Assembly: GCF_963678635.1 (NCBI RefSeq)
Contig: NC_087067.1
Location: forward strand, 14,521,018 to 14,585,017
Origin: Symsagittifera roscoffensis
Taxonomy: Eukaryota; Xenacoelomorpha; Acoela; Convolutidae
Direction: 5' to 3'
DNA: 64,000 nt
Position numbers and translations under genes: made by a program. Shown piece by piece: positions 43,200-55,998 of this stretch. The notes beneath the pieces were generated by a model, which worked only from the letters and a program-made list of their open reading frames with translations, ran no database searches and was not told the DNA's origin. Every line of letters starts with the position of its first letter. Position 1 is the stretch's first letter.

Positions 43200-45968
43200 T
43201 CAAAAAATTGAATTTATAAGATCTCCATTGTCTTTAAGAAACAATGAAAACAAGTTTTTGAAATACCCATTTAGTTGATGCACAGTTAACTGGTTTAGAT
43301 TATCTGATATCAGCTCGTTTGATTTCAAAAAATTATAATTTTTAAGAGACATATTTTTCCATGACCACTGCAATATTTGTGTTCTAGTTTTCATGCTTGG
43401 TGAAGTTTTTGCCACAGAGGTCCGTGTAACGCAGCGATTTTTTAGAGATTCCAAATTAAAACTTTCAAGGGGAGTTTTACAACGAAGTTGATTAAAAGTT
43501 TCTTTGAATATTTGTCTGAAACATAAGTCAAAAACGGTGTCAATCTCAAACGAATGTAAAATATATGAAGCATGCTCAAGTTTTCTCTTAAAACAAAAAA
43601 GCTTAAAAATTCGTTTTTGCAACACAAAAATTTTTTCTAATAGGCTTTTTCATTATGCACCAAATACAATTAAACCGTATGAAATGATTGGCTTTGCACA
43701 TTTTTTGAGAAATAGTTTCTACCCTTGAATATTAAAAAGTTTAGTATAGCTAATTTACCACAAACATTAATAAATTGAGATTCAAATTTGTGTCAGTTGT
43801 CCATCTGAATTCCCAAATATCTAAAATCAGAAACCTCTTCGAGTAGAATATTCCCAAAAGAAAACTTTTCATTCAAGTTATCCCGTCCAAACTTTCATAT
43901 TTTGCACTTCTTTTGATTTATGAATATTTTGTTATTGTCGCATCAAATACAAATTTTATTTAATTCTGTCTAGAATTTCGTTTTGGATGCAATTTTTTGA
44001 GCATCAACTACCGTTGTATCACCTGCAAATAATGATAAATTAACGTTGCTGGCCGACGGGGTATCATTTATGTATAAAAGGAACAGAAATGGCCCCAAAA
44101 CTGAACCTTGAGGAACCCCTTTCGTATATTCTCGCATATTCGAGACCGATTGATTCAAATAAACATTTTATTTCTTCCCGTAAAAAAGTTTGTCATTAAC
44201 TTGCGAATTTTCCCTCTGAACCCATATTGATAAAGTTTATTAGCTAAATTTTCCGATCAACTATATCAAATGCTGTTTTCAAATCAATAAAGCAGGAGTA
44301 ACTAAATTTTTTATTAACAATTGATTCACGAAAAAAATCAGTAATGGACAAAATAGCATGAGCACAGGAATGATTACTTCGAAAACCAAACTGATGCTTA
44401 TCAATCAAGCTGCTTTTAGCGGCAAATTTGGATTTACTCTTGAAAATTAGTTTTTCAAAAAAGTTACTTATACAAGACAGCAAACTAATTAGAAGGTAGT
44501 TATCGGGTTCAATTTTGTCGCCATTTTTATGCAATGGTAAATTTTTTCTATTTTGAGAAAGTTAGGAAAACACTCTTTTTTGAAGCAGATATTGAAAAAA
44601 TGCACTAAATGGTCTGCCAGCACCGGAGCAGAAAATTTTATCATTCTACTTTATATTCCATCATGACCATCAGACTTTTTATTGTTCAAGTTTTTAGTTT
44701 CCTTTACAAATCTCATATCGATTGGTTCATATATAACGAACCTGTTTTTTAATTACTCGAAATTTTGATCTACACACGTTTTTTTTTGAAGTTTTTTGTG
44801 ATTTTTTCTCCAATAGTAGCAAAGTGTTCATTAAAACATTATCATCGAATGAAGCAGCATTCCCATTTTTTTTAACCACAGAAATGTTTAAAGCATCAAA
44901 AATTCCGGACGAGTTCTTCTTCCTCGTTATCATGTTATCATAATACCGGCGTCTACTCTCCCTTATTGCCTTAATAACATTGTTCCTACATGAGGTGAAA
45001 ATGTTTCTGTTTTCAATGGATGGTGTCTTAACCCACTTTTTGTGTAACACATTTCGGTTATTGATCATTCTCCAAATTTTCAGATTAATCCATTGGTGGT
45101 TGTTTTTATTCTTTTTTCGGATATTTTTTGGGTCTCACTTTAAAAATTCTTCAGTTAAAGTTTGGGTCATTTCAATGATGTAAAGGTTAGGATCATCATC
45201 ATCAGTTTTGTTCAATCAATTATTAGCATAAACCAAAATTTTAAACAATAATCATCATATAGTAGTAAATCATAGTTGAAAACTGATTGATAAGAAACCA
45301 CATTTTGCTTTTCTGAAATAAATTTTAGGTCACAGATAAGTCCATAGTGGTCACTATTAGTACAATTTATTGTTTTTACCTGAATTTTCTCCGCCGCAAT
45401 TATATGGTCAATGCATGTACTTGATATATTTGTTACCCCAGTTGGCTCGATATTTTGAATTTTAAAATCAAAAGAAAGCAGAAGATATTTATAGTCAATA
45501 AAGTTATTACGCTGGCACCTATAATATTAACCTTTAAATCACCTATTAGCAAAATTTCACCGTTTAGTGCTTTCATTTCAAGCAATAATTCTTCAAATGA
45601 ATTCAAAAAAGGTCTATTTTGAAAATTGGTGGACGATATATTATGGAAACCTTTAGTGAAGGGTGATCGACAAAACACAATTTGACAACGATGTGCTCCA
45701 AACTGACTGGCAATTTAAAATAATTTTAGTTAGGGCCAATTTTAATGAAAGCTGCAACGCCTCCACCTCTAGCGCTTACGCGGTTTGCAAAAACAATAAT
45801 CTTATAACATTCTAAGTTATATATGCCAAAAGGGTCACTGTCTGAGAGCCATGTTTCAGTCAGCCCGATATCAAAGGATTCAATTAAAACTGCTAAGTAG
45901 TCTTGATGGGCTCTTATGGGTTGAACATTTAGGAAAAATGCTGTTTGCGTTGTTGTCAATTCAGTCAT
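43200..45968 (-). pseudogene. LINE Y ORF2: endonuclease, RT and C-terminal domain (unit 2)
   Basis: Same blocks as in unit 1: endonuclease 45968-45726 and 45678-45433, RT N-terminus 45068-44727, RT palm 44534-44244, active-site half 44158-43970 with FAGD, C-terminal domain 43625-43200. The same frameshifts and the same FAGD change are present, so the element was dead before it was duplicated. Confidence 0.85.
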
Positions 45969-46609
45969 ATCTCGCAGAAGGTGTTTTTAAAAAAAAGTGA
46001 TTTAGGGCAAAAAACTGTAATTAGAGTTGAAATGCTTTTGCTACTAATCAGAATCATTTTCATGTGTATTATTTCCGTTGTTGACGAATTTGGACTGTGG
46101 AGAATCTCTTGAAAAGATTCCACAAGTTGCACCAATTTGACGGGATCCGATAGCCTACTGTACAATTCATCAATCAGTTGATTTCGTTCAACATTGTTCG
46201 GGGATATTTCTCTGTCACGTTTCCTCACTGAAACAATAGGAGGGCGAGAAAAGTTGTTTTCATTATTTTGTACCACTCGAGAATTTTGATTTCTAACTTT
46301 ATTTGCCTGTGTTGCCATCATTGGACTCTTATTTTTGAAAATTTGTTCAGCATCCTTGATACCAACTAAGTTGTGCCTTTGAAATCTACTGTCTGCTTTC
46401 GAAACGAAAACTAGAGGAGCACAATTATATGTAACTGTGTACATTCCCAAACGCCGAGAATAATCAAGAAGCTCCGAATCGCGCCGAGTAAGTCTCTCTG
46501 TTATATACACTGGTTGCTTAATTACAGCGTGCAAAAAATATTTCAACAATTTTTTTCTGCCATAAATTCTGTTTTTTATATCAAAGTAGACCCATTTCAC
46601 TATAACCAC
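45965..46609 (-). pseudogene. LINE Y ORF1: nucleic-acid-binding protein, C-terminal half
   Basis: A 214-codon frame. Residues about 35-80 (VYITERLTRRDSELLDYSRR, then FVSKADSRFQRHNLVGIKD) resemble the conserved C-terminal domain of LINE ORF1 proteins of the FP type (ItE-LT--n--Ll--AR-L...FV---d). A polar tail rich in Asn and Arg follows. ORF1p normally binds the element RNA. The frame lies just upstream of the endonuclease frame, overlapping it by four bases, as expected for a two-ORF LINE. The N-terminal half is in the next entry. Confidence 0.65.
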
Positions 46610-46620
46610 TTATTTTGGTT

Positions 46621-46947
46621 TTAACTCACAGGGCCGAGGGGATGGCATGTCTTCAGGTCGCAGCTGTTCACCTGCACGACCATAATTTTGTTAAAAAAGG
46701 CCAGGACAACTTGGGTAAAGTTTCCGGAACGTAAAAGTAAGTTTTGCAAAATAACACAATCTTTCGAACTATATCTTTCCATTTCATTCATTTCTCTAGA
46801 AAACATACCTGATTTTGCAATCCAACAAAGATATTATCCTTAGTGTTTACTTTCTCAATTAGCCCTCGAAATAGGTCTTTCAATTTAGGATCAATACTTT
46901 CTATTAATTTTTATTTCGTCGAATAAAGTATTGAGATTCGCCATTGA
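46621..46947 (-). pseudogene. LINE Y ORF1 N-terminal part, frameshifted (unit 1)
   Basis: An ATG at about 46945 (MANLNTLFDEIK) opens a frame that stops after a few codons. One frame over it continues DLFRGLIEKVNTKDNIFVGLQNQ, a charged, helical, coiled-coil-like stretch as found at the start of LINE ORF1 proteins. Diverged copies occur at the matching places in units 2 and 3 (about 49060 and 51180 downward). In unit 3 it is open for 83 codons (50872-51123). Confidence 0.5.
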
Positions 46948-47520
46948 ATTAGTGCGCGATGTTTTAAATTCGTGGCAAGCAAAAAACAGCAGTTTAGAAC
47001 CGACTGTTTCTCATTGAAGGTCATTTTTCTCTGATAAAGATGCTTCGAGGTCACTTATCTCAGATAAAGATGCTTCGAGCTAAAAGGTTTTTGATCTTTG
47101 GGCTCAATTAATGAAGGAAACAGGCAGCAGAGAGCCAACTAGGGTAGATGAGAACAGAAGATGATTCTTCACTGTAACAACAATACCAATTTTTCGGGGC
47201 TCTTCGGTTCATTTTCATGGTCACGTTAAAGCCTAATCTTGATCTCTAGGACATCATCTCAGGTTACAGCTCAAATTCATGCTGTACATCACTGTTCAAA
47301 TCACGGTCACGGCTTCTGAAGGCCTTTTTGCTGCTCTAATCGTCAATGTGAACCCGGAAAATCTATAGATGCCCTGGTCGTTTATCCATCAAAACCCGTT
47401 TCAATGTCTGGTTAGTTTAGTCTAACAGAATGCGGTTCATTGATCCATAGCATGAGTTTGGCTGAAAAGAGGTGCTGGAATAAAATCTGTCATAAAATCT
47501 ACGTTTTTATTATGATCATT

Positions 47521-48055
47521 TGAAAATGGGGAGGAACTTTGTATTCCTAGTTCTTAGTTTTCCTTTGTATTCCTAGTGTTTTAGTTTTTTTTGTTTTCCA
47601 CCCAAAATCAGCTACCACAAATAACCATCAAACTGGGTTATGTGATACATCACATTAAAGCCCTTACAAACTTGATTCAAACCACATTAAAAATTTTCAA
47701 AAAATTTCCACCAGTGTTGAGAAAAACCGGTATGGAATTTTTGATGTTTCGTCTTATTTCGAGCGATTAATGCGAGTGAGCAGTTTTTTTATTTGGTTAT
47801 TTGCTTAAAAGTTTAAAATGACTAAGCTTGAAACGTAACAAATTAGTTTTATTTGGGTAGCATTAGTTTATTATAAGCATTTAAGCGCCTTTTTTGAATC
47901 AAATTTTCCAAAAGTGCAAAAATTGCAAAGAACACTTACGAAACATTTATTTTTTTTTGTTTTTCTAGTAACTTTTCCACAAAAATTGTTTTTCAATTCG
48001 TTTATTTTAGTATGGTTGCCAAAAATACCTAATCCCCACTGCAAAAAAACGACAA
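47521..48055 (+). repeat. Dispersed repeat family, copy 5
   Basis: It opens TGAAAATGGGGAGGAACTTT, has the CCACCCAAAATCAGCTACCA block and ends near CCCCACTGCAAAAAAACGAC. It is a diverged relative of the copies at 7.5-18 kb and lies in the 5' region of LINE Y. Confidence 0.5.
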
Positions 48056-48339
48056 TAACTTGAAAAAACTTGGTTGTATTTTTTAAGACTATGGTGAGAT
48101 CATTCTTGCTGCGTTCTATGATAATTGTGAGAAACGGATGTAATAATCTCGGTGTATAACTGAGACTATCCGTCAAAGATTCTGAGTCAAAAATTATACG
48201 AGACGCCTTCTAACTCAATAAGTCTTACCTTCAAACAGACAACCATTTTCTATCTTCAATTGAATTTTTTGCAGCCATTATCAACATAGGCTATTCTACG
48301 TAGATTTGACCGTTGATGTTAGCACAATTTAAACTATAT

Positions 48340-48785
48340 CCCGGGTCGAGGGCCGCGACTCATTTCGCGACCGAAAAAGGTTGCCGATTTGGACTTTCTG
48401 CGACCAAAATTCCATTATCCCGCAATAGGCTTGAGTCGCACAAAGTCTCAACACAGCTAATTTGGGTCGCACAAAATCGCAACATACCTAAGTCGCACAT
48501 AGCTTATTTCGGTTGCGCAAACTCGTAAGATAGCTAATTTGGGTCGAACAACGTCGCAACACAGCTCATTTGGGTCGCACAAAGTCGCAAAATAGCTAAT
48601 TTGAGTCGTGCAAAGTCGCAACATAGCTATTTTGGGTCGCGCAAAGTCGCAACATAGCCAACTTGGTTTGCGCAAACTTGTAAACGTAGCTAATTTGGAT
48701 CGCACAAAATCGCAACATAGCTAATTTGGTTCGCCCAAAGACGCAACTTACCTAATTTGGGTCGCGCAAACTCGTAAGATAGCTA
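48340..48785 (+). repeat. 31-bp minisatellite, short array in unit 1
   Basis: It opens CCCGGGTCGAGGGCCGCGACTC'-style GC-rich lead-in (48340-48361), then about 12 copies of a 31-bp unit with core GTCGCGCAAAGTCGCAACAT followed by AGCTAATTT. The array ends at the unit junction. Confidence 0.93.
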
Positions 48786-49639
48786 CTGTACCTCCACGAC
48801 CATAACTTCGTTAAAAAAGGCCAGGACAACTTGGGTTAAGTTTCCGGAACGTAAAAGTAAGTTTTGCAAAATAACCCAATCTTTCGAACTATATCTTTCC
48901 ATTTCATTAATTTCTCTAGAAAATATACCCGATTTTGCAATCCAACAATGTTATTATCCTTAGTGTTTACATTCCCAATCAGCCCTCGAAATAGGTCTTT
49001 CAATTTAGGATCAATACTTTCTATTAATTTTTATTTCATCGAATAAAGTATTGAGATTCGCCATTGAATAAGTGCGCGATGTTTTAAATTCGTGGCAAGC
49101 AAAAAACAGCAGTTTAGAACCGACTGTTTCTCATTGAAGGTCATTTTTCTCTGATAAAGATGCTTCGAGGTCACTTTTCTCAGATAAAGATGCTTCGAGC
49201 TAAAAGGATTTTGATCTTTGGGCTCAGTTAATGAAGAAAACAGGCAGCAGAGAGCCAACTAGGTAGATGAGAACAGAAGATGATTCTTCACTGTAACAAC
49301 AATACCAATTTTTCGGGGCTCTTCGGTTCATTTTCATGGTCAAGTTAAAGCATAATCTTGATCTCTAGGTTATCATCTCAGGTTACAGCTCAAATTCATG
49401 CTGTACATCACTGTTCAAATCACGGTCACGGCTTCTGAAGGCCTTTTTGCTGCTCTAATCGTCAATGTGAACCCGGACAATCTATAGATGCCCTGGTCGT
49501 TTATCCATCAAAACCCGTTTCAAGGTCTGGTTAGTTTAGTCTAACAGAATGCGGTTCATTGATCCATAGCATGAGTTTGGCTGAAAAGAGGTGCTGGAAT
49601 AAAATCTGTCATAAAATCTACGTTTTTATTATGATCATT

Positions 49640-50175
49640 TGAAAATGGGGAGGAACTTTGTATTCCTAGTTCTTAGTTTTCCTTTGTATTCCTAGTGTTT
49701 TAGTTTTTTTTGTTTTCCACCCAAAATCAGCTACCACAAATAACCATCAAACTGGGTTATGTGATACATCACATTAAAGCCCTTACAAACTTGATTCAAA
49801 CCACATTAAAAATTTTCAAAAAATTTCCACCAGTGTTGAGAAAAACCGGTATGGAATTTTTGATGTTTCGTCTTATTTCGAGCGATTAATGCGAGCGAGC
49901 AGTTTTTTTATTTGGTTATTTGCTTAAAAGTTTAAAATGACTAAGCTTGAAACGTAACAAATTAGTTTTATTTGGGTAGCATTAGTTTATTATAAGCATT
50001 TAAGCGCCTTTTTTGAATCAAATTTTTCAAAAGTGCAAAAATTGCAAAGAAAACTTACGAAACATTTATTTTTTTTTGTTTTTTTAGTAACTTTTCTACA
50101 AAAATTGTTTTTCAATTCGTTTATTTTAGTATGGTTGCCAAAAATACCTAATCCCCACTGCAAAAAAAACGACAA
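49640..50175 (+). repeat. Dispersed repeat family, copy 6
   Basis: Tandem-duplicated copy of copy 5. Confidence 0.5.
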
Positions 50176-50459
50176 TAATTTGAAAAAACTTGGTTGTATT
50201 TTTTAAGACTATGGTGAGATCATTCTTGCTACGTGCTATGATAATTGTGAGAAACGGATGTAATAATCTCCGTGTATAACTGAGACTATCCGTCAAAGAT
50301 TCTGAGTCAAAAGTTATACGAGACGCCTTCTAACTCAATAAGTCTTACCTTCAAACAGACAACCATTTTCTATCTTCAATTGAATTTTTTGCAGACATTA
50401 TCAACATAGGCTATTCTACGTAGATTTGACCGTTGATATTAGTACAATTTAAACTATAT

Positions 50460-50905
50460 CCCGGGTCGAGGGCCGCGACTCATTTCGCGACCAAAAAAGG
50501 TTGCCGATTTGGACTTTCTGCGACCAAAATTCCATTATCCCGCAATAGGCTTGAGTCGCACAAAGTCTCAACACAGCTAAATTGGGTCGCACAAAATCGC
50601 AACATACCTAAGTCGCACATAGCTTATTTCGGTTGCGCAAACTCGTAAGATAGCTAATTTGGGTCGAACAACGTCGCAACACAGCTCATTTGGGTCGCAA
50701 AAAGTCGCAAAATAGCTAATTTGAGTCGTACAAAGTCGCAACATAGCTATTTTGGGTCGCGCAAAGTCGCAACATAGCTAACTTGGTTTGCGCAAACTTG
50801 TAAACGTAGCTAATTTGGATCGCACAAAATCGCAACATAGCTAATTTGGTTCGCCCAAAGACGCAACTTACCTAATTTGGGTCGCGCAAACTCGTAAGAT
50901 AGCTA
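50460..50905 (+). repeat. 31-bp minisatellite, short array in unit 2
   Basis: Same lead-in (CCCGGGTCGAG) and the same order of unit variants as in 48340-48785. Confidence 0.93.
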
Positions 50906-50910
50906 CTGTA

Positions 50911-52578
50911 CCTCCACGACCATAACTTCGTTAAAAAAGGCCAGGACAACTTGGGTAAAGTTTCCGGAACGTAAAAGTAAGTTTTGCAAATTAACACAAT
51001 CTTTCGAACCATATCTTTCCATTTCTTTAATTTCTCTAGAAAATGTACCCGATTTTGCAATCCAACAATGATATTATCCTGAGTGTTTACATTCTCAATT
51101 AGCCCTCGAAATAGGTCTTTCATTTTAGGATCAATACTTTCTATTAACTTTTATTTCATCGAATAAAGTATTGAGATTCGCCATTGAATAAGTGCGCGAT
51201 GTTTTAAATCCGTGGCAAGCAAAAAACAGCAGTTTAGAATCGACTGTTTCTCATTGAAGGTCATTTTTCTCTGATAAAGATGCTTCGAGGTCACTTTTCT
51301 CAGATAAAGATGCTTCGAGCTAAAAGGTTTTTGATCTTTGAGCTCAATTAATGAAGAAAACAGGCAGCAGAGAGCCAACTAGGGTAGATGAGAACAGAAG
51401 ATGATTCTTCACTGTAACAACAAAACCAATTTTTCGGGGCTCTTCGGTTCATTTTCATGGTCACGTTAAAGCATAATCTTGATCTCTCTTGATCTAGGGC
51501 ATCATCTCAGGTTACAGCTCAAATTCATGCTCTGTTCAAATCACGGTCACGGCTTCTGAAGGCCTTTTTGCTGCTCTAATTGTCAATGTGAACCCGGACA
51601 ATCTATAGATGCCCTGGTCGTTTATCCATCAAAACCCGTTTCAACGTCTGGTTAGTTTAGCCTAACAGAATGCGGTTCATTGATCCATAGCATGAGTTTG
51701 GCTGAAAAGAGGTGCTGGAATAAAATCTGTCATAAAATCTACGTTTTTGTTATGATCATTTGGAAATGGGGAGGAACTTTGTATTCCTAGTTCTTAGTTT
51801 TCCTTTGTATTCCTAGTGTTTTAGTTTTTTTTTTGTTTTCCACCCAAAATCAGCTACCACAAATAACCATCAAACTGGGTTATGTGATACATCACATTAA
51901 AGCGCTTACAAACGTGATTCAAACCACATTAAAAATTTTCAAAAAACTTCCCCCAGTGTTCAGAAAAACCGGTATGAAATTTTTGATTTTTCGTCTTATT
52001 TTGAGCGATTAATGCGAGCGAGCAGTTTTTTTATTTGGTTATTTGCTTAAAAGTTTAAAATGACTAAGCTTGAAACGTAACAACTAGTTTTATTTGGGTA
52101 GCATTAGTTTATTATAAGCATTTAAGGGCCTTTTTTTGAATCAAATTTTTCAAAAGTTCAAAAATTGCAAAAAAAAAACTTACGAAAACTTTTAATTTTT
52201 TTTCTAGTAATTTTTCTACAAAAATTGTTTTTCAATTCGTTTATTTTAGTATGGTTATCAAAAATATCTAATCCCCACTGCAAAAAAACGACACTAATTT
52301 GAAAAAACTTGGTTGTATTTTTTAAGACTATGGTGAGATCATTCTTGCTACGTTCTTTGATAATTGTGAGAAACGGATGTAATGATCTCCGTGTATAACT
52401 GAGACTATCCGTCAAAGATTCTGATTCAAAAGTTATACGAGATGCCTTCTAATTCAATAAGTCTTACCTTCAAACAGACAACCATTTTCTATCTTCAATT
52501 GAATTTTTTGCAGCCATTATCAACATAGGCTATTCTACGTAGATTTGACCGTTGATGTTAGTACAATTTAAACTATAT
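50911..52578. repeat. 2.12-kb tandem unit 3, non-satellite part
   Basis: Third and somewhat more diverged copy, running into the expanded minisatellite at 52579. Confidence 0.9.
51760..52295 (+). repeat. Dispersed repeat family, copy 7
   Basis: Counterpart of copies 5 and 6, beginning TGGAAATGGGGAGGAACTTT. Confidence 0.5.
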
Positions 52579-55500
52579 CCCGGGTCGAGGGCCGCGACTC
52601 ATTTCGCGACCGAAAAAGGTTGCCGATTTGGACTTTCTGCGACCAAAATTCCATTATCCCGCAATAGGCTTGAGTCGCACAAAGTCTCAACACAGCTAAT
52701 TTGGGTCGCACAAAGTCGCAACATACCTAAGTCGCACATAGCTTATTTAGGTTGCGCAAACTCGTAAGATAGCTAATTTGGGTCAAACAACGTCGCAACA
52801 CAGCTCATTTGGGTCGCAAAAAGTCGCAAAATAGCTATTTTGAGTCGTGCAAAGTCGCAACATAGTTATTTTGGGTCGCCCAAAGTCGCAACATAGCTAA
52901 TTTGGTTTGCGCAAACTTGTAAACGTAGCTAATTTGGATCGCACAAAATCGCAACATAGCTAATTTGGTTCGCCCAAAGACGCAACTTACCTAATTTGGG
53001 TCGCGCAAAGTCGCAACATTGCTAATTTGGTTCGCGCAACGACTCAACATACCTAATTTAGGGCCCGCAAAGTCGCAACATAGCTAATTTGGGTCGCGCA
53101 AAGTCGCAACATAGCTCATTTTGGTCGCACAAAGTCGCAAAACAGCTAGTTTGGGTCGCGCAAAGTCGCAACATAGCTGTTTTGGGTCGCGCAAAGTCGC
53201 AACATAGCTAATTTGGTTCGCCCAAAGACGCAACTTACCTAATTTTTGTCGCACAAAGTCGCAACATTGCTAATTTGGTTCGCGCAACGACTCAACATAC
53301 CTAATTTAGGGCCCGCAAAGTCGCAACATAGCTAGTTTGGGTCGCGCAAAGTCTCAGCATAGCTGTTTTGGGTCGCGCAAAGTCGCAACATAGCTAATTT
53401 GGATTTCATTACATAGCTAATTTGGGTCGCACAAAGTCTCAACACAGCTAATTTGGGTCGCACAAAGTCGCAACATATCTAAGTCGCACATAGCTTATTT
53501 CGGTTGCGCAAACTCGTAAGATAGCTAATTTGGGTCAAACAACGTCGCAACACAGCTCATTTGGGTCGCAAAAAGTCGCAAAATAGCTATTTTGAGTCGT
53601 GCAAAGTCGCAACATAGCTATTTTGGGTCGCCCAAAGTCGCAACATAGCTAACTTGGTTTGCGCAAACTTGTAAACGTAGCTAATTTGGATCGCACAAAA
53701 TCGCAACATAGCTAATTTGGTTCGGCCAAAGACGCAACTTACCTAATTTGGGTCGCGCAAAGTCGCAACATTGCTAATTTGGTTCGCGCAACGACTCAAC
53801 ATACCTAATTTAGGGCCCGCAAAGTCGCAACATAGCTAATTTGGGTCGCGCAAAGTCGCAACATAGCTCATTTCGGTCGCACAAAGTCGCAAAACAGCTA
53901 GTGTGGGTCGCGCAAAGTCGCAACATAGCTGTTTTGGGTCGCGCAAAGTCGCAACATAGCTAATTTGGTTCGCCCAAAGACGCAACTTACCTAATTTTTG
54001 TCGCACAAAGTCGCAACATTGCTAATTTGGTTCGCGCAACGACTCAACATACCTAATTTAGGGCCCGCAAAGTCGCAACATAGCTAATTTGGGTCGCGCA
54101 AAGTCGCAACATAGCTCATTTCGGTCGCACAAAGTCGCAAAACAGCTAGTTTGGCTCGCGCAAAGTCGCAACAGAGCTGTTTTGGGTCGCGCAAAGTCGC
54201 AACATACTTAACTTGGTTTGCGCAAACTTGTAAACGTAGCTAATTTGGATCGCACAAAGTCGCAACATAGCTAATTTGGTTCGCCCAAAGACGCAACTTA
54301 CCTAATTTGGGTCGCGCAAACTCGTAACATAGCTAATTTTTGTCGCACAAAGTCGCAACATTGCTAATTTGGTTCGCGCAACGACGCAACATACCTAATT
54401 TAGGGTCCGCAAAGTCGCAACGTAGCTAATTTTTGTCGCACAAAGTCGCAAAATTGCTAATTTGGTTCACGCAACGACGCAACATACCTAATTTAGGGTC
54501 CGCAAAGTCGCAACGTAGCTAATTTGGGTCGCGCAAAGTCGCAACATAGCTCATTTGGTCCGCACAAAGTCGCAAAACAGCTAGTTTGGGTCGCGCAAAG
54601 TCGCAACATAGCTGTTTTGGGTCGCGCAAGTCGCAACATAGCTAATTTGGATTTCATTACATAGCTCATTTGGTCCGCACAAAGTCGCAAAACAGCTAGT
54701 TTGGGTCGTGCAAAGTCGCAACATCGCTATTTGGGTCGCACAAAGTCGCAACATAGCTCATTTGTGTCGCACAAAGTCGCAAAACAGCTAGTTTGGGTCG
54801 CGCAAAGTCGCAACATAGCTTAGCTGTTTTGAGTCGCACAAAGTCGCAAATTAGCTAATTTGGATTTCATAACATAGCTAATTTGGGTCGCACAAAGTCG
54901 CAAAATAGCTAATTTGAGTCGTGCAAAGTCGCAACATAGCTATTTTGGGTCGCGCAAAGTCGCAACATAGGTAACTTGGTTTGCGCAAACTTGTAAACGT
55001 AGCTAATTTGGATCGCACAAAATCGTAACATAGCTAATTTGGTTCGCCCAAAGTCGCAACATTGCTAATTTGGTTCGCGCAACGACGCAACATACCTAAT
55101 TTAGGGCCCGCAAAGTCGCAACGTAGCTAATTTGGGTCGTGCAAAGTCGCAACATAGCTCATTTGGGTCGCACAAAGTCGCAAAACAGCTAGTTTGGGTC
55201 GCGCAAAGTCGCAACATAGCTGTTTTGGGTCGCGCAAAGTCGCAACATAGCTAATTTGGATTACATAACATAGCTAATTTGGGTCGCACAAAGTCGCAAA
55301 ACAGTTAGTTTGGGTCGCGCAAAGTCGCAACATAGCTGTTTTGAATCGCGCAAAGTCACAACATAGCTAATTTGGGTCGCGCAAAGTCGCAACATAGCTG
55401 ATTTGGGTCGCACAAAGTCGCAAAATAGCTAGTTTGGGTCGCGCAAAGTCGCAACATAGCTGTTTTGGGTCGCGCAAAGTCGCAACATAGCTAATTTGAA

Positions 55501-55998
55501 TTTCATAACATAGCTAATTTCGGTCGCACAAAGTCACAACATAGCTAATTTGGATCGCGCAAACTCGCAACTTACCTAAATTGGGTCGCGCAAAGTCGCA
55601 ATATAGCTATTTTGGGTCGCACAAAGTCGCAACATAGCTAATTTATTTCGCGCAAAGACCAGCATGCCTAATCTGGGTCGCGCAAAGTCGCAACATACCT
55701 AATTAGGGTCGCAAAAAGTCGCAACATACCTAATTTGGGTCGCGAAAAGTAGCAACATACCTAAATTGGGTCGCGCAAAGTCGTAGCATAGCTATTTTGG
55801 GTCGCGCAAAGCCTCAACATGGGTCGCACAGAGTCGCAACGTAGGTAATTTGGATCGCACAAAGTCGCAACATGAGTCGCACAAAATTGCAACATGCGTC
55901 GCGCAAAGTCGCAACATGCGTCGCGCAAAGTCGCAACATGGGTCGCGCAAAGTCGCAACATGGATCGCGAAAAGTCGCAACATGGGTCGCGCAAAGCT
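52579..55998 (+). repeat. 31-bp minisatellite, 3.4-kb expanded array with higher-order structure
   Basis: It opens with the same CCCGGGTCGAG lead-in, then about 110 copies of the 31-bp unit (core GTCGCGCAAAGTCGCAACAT, then AGCTAATTT). Blocks of variant units recur with a period of about 752 bp (GGTCAAACAACGTCG at 52781 and 53533; AATTTTTGTCGCACAAAG at 53241 and 53993). The last ~190 bp (from about 55810) lose AGCTAATTT and run as 22-bp units. Open frames such as 54493-54690 and 55761-56053 are artefacts of the repeat. Confidence 0.95.

Larger units (their letters stand above)
41841..46330. repeat. 4.49-kb tandem duplication, unit 2
   Basis: Same content and order as unit 1. At its right end the LINE Y ORF1 sequence continues (GACTCTTATTTTTGAAAAT), so unit 2 has the original right-hand context and unit 1 has the original left-hand context. 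Confidence 0.93.
46671..48790. repeat. 2.12-kb tandem unit 1 of 3
   Basis: The unit starts at CCTGCACGACCATAA and repeats every 2,120 bases (48791, 50911). It contains the LINE Y ORF1 start, about 1.4 kb of non-coding sequence and about 450 bp of 31-bp minisatellite. Apart from the ORF1 part no coding sequence is seen. Confidence 0.92.
48791..50910. repeat. 2.12-kb tandem unit 2 of 3
   Basis: Near-identical copy of unit 1, beginning CCTCCACGACCATAACTTCG. The junction joins the minisatellite (TCGTAAGATAGCTACTGTA) to the ORF1-side sequence. Confidence 0.92.
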
